A DNA stretch of 6,113 nucleotides. It comes from Thermoplasmata archaeon. GTDB lineage: Archaea > Thermoplasmatota > SW-10-69-26. Made by a program: the position numbers and the translations under genes. Location of the stretch: positions 1 through 6,113 of the forward strand of contig PWVY01000174.1 of NCBI GenBank assembly GCA_003561665.1, in the 5' to 3' direction. The notes under the pieces were generated by a model. That model was given only the letters and a program-made list of their open reading frames with translations. It was not told the origin of the DNA and ran no database searches. Positions 5,247 through 6,113 of the stretch are shown here, piece after piece; within the stretch, counting starts at the first letter, position 1, and every line of letters begins with the position of its first letter.

Positions 5247-5634
5247 GTTGGTACTGGAGATACCGCATCTGCCGCCTCGGGTGCTATCGCCCAACGCTCG
5301 TGTTCATTGGGGCACCCGTGCGGAGGCGCACCGTCTGGAGCGGGATGAGGTCTATCTGAGGGCCTTTTCCCTATGGCATCATCAGGAACCTATGGCTCGG
5401 GCCCGCGTGAGCTATGAGTTCCATGTCAAGAGCGGCCGTATCCGCGACTTTGACAACCTACTGGCCGCGTGTAAGCCTATACCCGACGGCCTGGTAGAGG
5501 CAGGAGTATTGCGCGACGACAGTATGTACTGCCTGGAGATCGGCTCGGTGCGGGCCATACGGAGTGATGCCGAGCGCACCATCGTAACCGTCGAGGAAAT
5601 ACAGGAAGGAGAGGAGACATGTATGCCGTCATAG
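5233..5634 (+). CDS. rusA: RusA-type Holliday junction resolvase
   Basis: The 133-residue protein has the RusA pattern: an N-terminal strand ending in P-P-R-V-L-S-P-N-A-R-x-H-W, the motif R-D72-F-D74-N75-L-L, then K81-P-I-P-D85-G-L and G-V-L-R-D95-D96-S. RusA enzymes are dimeric, cut Holliday junctions and other branched DNA, and use aspartates of this pattern with a lysine. Here the lysine lies 7 residues after D74, not 4 as in E. coli RusA, an arrangement I have seen in other phage members (D-N-L-x-x-x-x-K-P-x-x-D-G-L). The start is GTG at 5233, with GAGG (5224-5227) just before it, overlapping the previous gene by 14 bases. It would clear recombination intermediates made by the upstream nuclease and annealing protein, or branched DNA before packaging. 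Its last 16 bases overlap the next gene. Confidence 0.88.
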   Translation: MSGRKLVLEIPHLPPRVLSPNARVHWGTRAEAHRLERDEVYLRAFSLWHHQEPMARARVSYEFHVKSGRIRDFDNLLAACKPIPDGLVEAGVLRDDSMYCLEIGSVRAIRSDAERTIVTVEEIQEGEETCMPS

Positions 5635-5852
5635 AGAGGGTATGGACATTCGAGGGGGCCCGCCGTGCCTTCGTGGATGCCCGTATAGAGCCGATCGGTG
5701 GTTTCGAGTGGCTGGAGCAAGCGTTCGCAAAGGCGTATCCCGAGGCACGTCTACAGGTCAGCTACAAGGGCCAGGTCATAGCGGACGTCACAGCGGGCAC
5801 GAAGCACCGCCGCCGCACGGTAAAGGTCGCAATCAAGGGGGCTCGGGAGTAG
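5619..5852 (+). CDS. Hypothetical phage protein, basic C-terminus (77 aa)
   Basis: I do not recognise this 77-residue protein. It appears to be a mixed alpha/beta domain: M-Y-A-V-I-E-R-V, a helix, a glycine turn (I-G-G-F-E-W-L), a second helix with A-F-A-K-A-Y, then two strands ending in K-H-R-R-R-T-V-K-V-A-I-K. The basic end suggests nucleic-acid contact, but this is speculation. The ATG at 5619 follows AAGGAG (5606-5611) by 7 bases and overlaps RusA by 16 bases. It appears to be the last gene of this transcript block, since a strong promoter and a leader begin shortly after its stop. Confidence 0.75.
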   Translation: MYAVIERVWTFEGARRAFVDARIEPIGGFEWLEQAFAKAYPEARLQVSYKGQVIADVTAGTKHRRRTVKVAIKGARE

Positions 5853-5862
5853 GGGGCTCGGG
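5837..5862. repeat. Tandem GGGGGCTCGGG repeat at the end of the block
   Basis: GGGGGCTCGGG occurs at 5837-5847 and again at 5852-5862, a 15-base period, spanning the stop of the preceding gene. A third GGCTCGGG is at 5929-5936, inside the downstream hairpin. The repeats lie just upstream of the 5881-5889 promoter and could be a protein-binding site, though GC-rich sequence makes chance copies more likely. Confidence 0.5.
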
Positions 5863-5880
5863 TATTCACTTCTATGGACG

Positions 5881-5889
5881 TGGTATAAT
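5881..5889 (+). promoter_or_regulatory. Extended -10 sigma-70-type promoter
   Basis: TGGTATAAT is a perfect extended -10 element (TGN followed by TATAAT). No convincing -35 box lies 16-18 bases upstream; TTCACT at 5865-5870 is too close (13-base spacer). Extended -10 promoters can work without a -35 box. Transcription would start near 5896, giving a leader of about 80 bases before the first ATG (5975). Confidence 0.75.
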
Positions 5890-5916
5890 GGGGTACAGTA
5901 TTCCTTCCCTCATAGG

Positions 5917-5950
5917 GCGCGGTGGGGCGGCTCGGGTCGCCCCGCCGCGC
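5917..5950 (+). other. GC-rich hairpin in the leader of the new transcript
   Basis: GCGCGGTGGGGCG (5917-5929) pairs with CGCCCCGCCGCGC (5938-5950) over 13 positions with one G-U pair, closing an 8-base segment (loop CTCGGG after one further G-U). It lies about 20 bases after the expected start of transcription and 14 bases before the ribosome site. Immediately after it is the perfect palindrome TTTGTACAAA (5954-5963). No T-run follows. A transcription-pausing, leader-stability or attenuation role is possible. Confidence 0.65.
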
Positions 5951-5974
5951 TACTTTGTACAAACGGAGGTTGAA

Positions 5975-6037
5975 ATGGATAACCAGATAGATGCGGCACA
6001 GGAAGGGGTACGTAGATACCACAGGAGGGTACGATGA
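5975..6037 (+). CDS. Putative 20-codon leader ORF
   Basis: ATG at 5975 follows GGAGGT (5965-5970) by 4 bases and encodes 20 residues ending in R-R-Y-H-R-R-V-R. Its stop overlaps the next ATG as ATGA. Near the end, the in-frame codons AGG AGG (6023-6028) are also the ribosome site of the next gene. The size and position suggest a leader peptide that couples or adjusts translation of the following gene. It could also be a small functional phage protein or a chance ORF. The frame is open upstream to 5888, but that ATG overlaps the -10 box and could not be on this transcript. Confidence 0.5.
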   Translation: MDNQIDAAQEGVRRYHRRVR

Positions 6038-6113
6038 ACTGCAAGATCACAGACAAAGACGGTAGAACACACGGCGGCTGCCAGTGGGGAGAGGGTGTTA
6101 GAAACACCGCTAC
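6034..6113 (+). CDS. Start of a small phage protein, running off the right edge
   Basis: The first 26 codons are visible, from the ATG at 6034 behind AGGAGG (6023-6028). The N-terminus contains I-T-D-K-D-G-R-T-H-G-G-C-Q-W-G-E-G-V. I have a loose memory of short phage proteins that begin with a G-R-T-x-G-G-x-Q-W-G-x-G-V stretch; they have no known function. The start is coupled by a 4-base overlap (ATGA) to the preceding 20-codon ORF, so it is under the 5881-5889 promoter. Confidence 0.7.
   Translation, partial: MNCKITDKDGRTHGGCQWGEGVRNTA

Noticed and set aside
5865..5870. TTCACT as a -35 box for the 5881 promoter
   Set aside because: The spacer to TATAAT is 13 bases, too short for a sigma-70 promoter.
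5954..5963. TTTGTACAAA as a phage attachment-site core
   Set aside because: The resemblance to lambda-type core sequence is short and symmetrical, and no integrase or second copy is visible. An operator or chance palindrome is simpler.
5642..6037. Long + strand ORF covering the promoter and leader
   Set aside because: It is mostly out of frame with the 5619-5852 gene and runs through the -10 box and hairpin. Only its last 20 codons have a ribosome site.

Overview
This window looks like the early replication and recombination module of a tailed bacteriophage or prophage. The reasons are: every credible gene lies on the + strand; genes are short and packed, often overlapping by 4 to 59 bases; strong AAAGGAG/GGAGG ribosome sites precede most starts; and the order is nuclease, annealing protein, replication initiator with internal repeats, helicase loader, small zinc proteins, HNH protein, RusA resolvase. 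The replication proteins (Lin1244-type initiator, DnaC-type loader, RusA) are bacterial-virus types. The DNA is GC-rich, yet ATA, CTA, GTA and AGG codons are common. This argues against an enterobacterial host, but I cannot assign a host. No integrase, structural, lysis or tRNA gene is visible.

Layout. Positions 1-299 hold the end of a gene entering from the left, probably a DUF932-type protein. A gap with a GC-rich hairpin (345-374) follows. Then come a small unknown gene (408-620), a PD-(D/E)XK nuclease (610-1263) and a probable single-strand annealing protein (1277-2212), which together make a recombination pair. A second GC-rich hairpin (2218-2248) separates these from the initiator (2281-3060). 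Inside the initiator gene, four palindromic iteron-like repeats and a purine-rich, low-GC stretch (2656-2780) make a good candidate replication origin, laid out like the origin within the lambda O gene. The helicase loader (3002-3841) overlaps the initiator by 59 bases, so the pair is an O-P-like unit.

Positions 3861-4651 encode two neighbouring proteins that share an N-terminal four-cysteine module. The first also carries a zinc ribbon and an XRE-type helix-turn-helix. After a GC-rich gap (4652-4794) come an HNH protein, a small cysteine-rich protein, a RusA resolvase and a small unknown protein, all overlapping. At 5881-5889 a near-perfect extended -10 promoter starts a new transcript. Its leader holds a third GC-rich hairpin and a 20-codon ORF whose tandem AGG AGG codons are also the ribosome site of the next gene, which runs off the right edge.

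How the parts may work together (inference): the initiator binds the internal repeats and melts the neighbouring A-rich DNA; the loader delivers the host DnaB helicase; the nuclease and annealing protein process and pair DNA ends; RusA resolves branched DNA. The HTH and zinc proteins may regulate this program. Three GC hairpins without U-tracts mark the borders between blocks.
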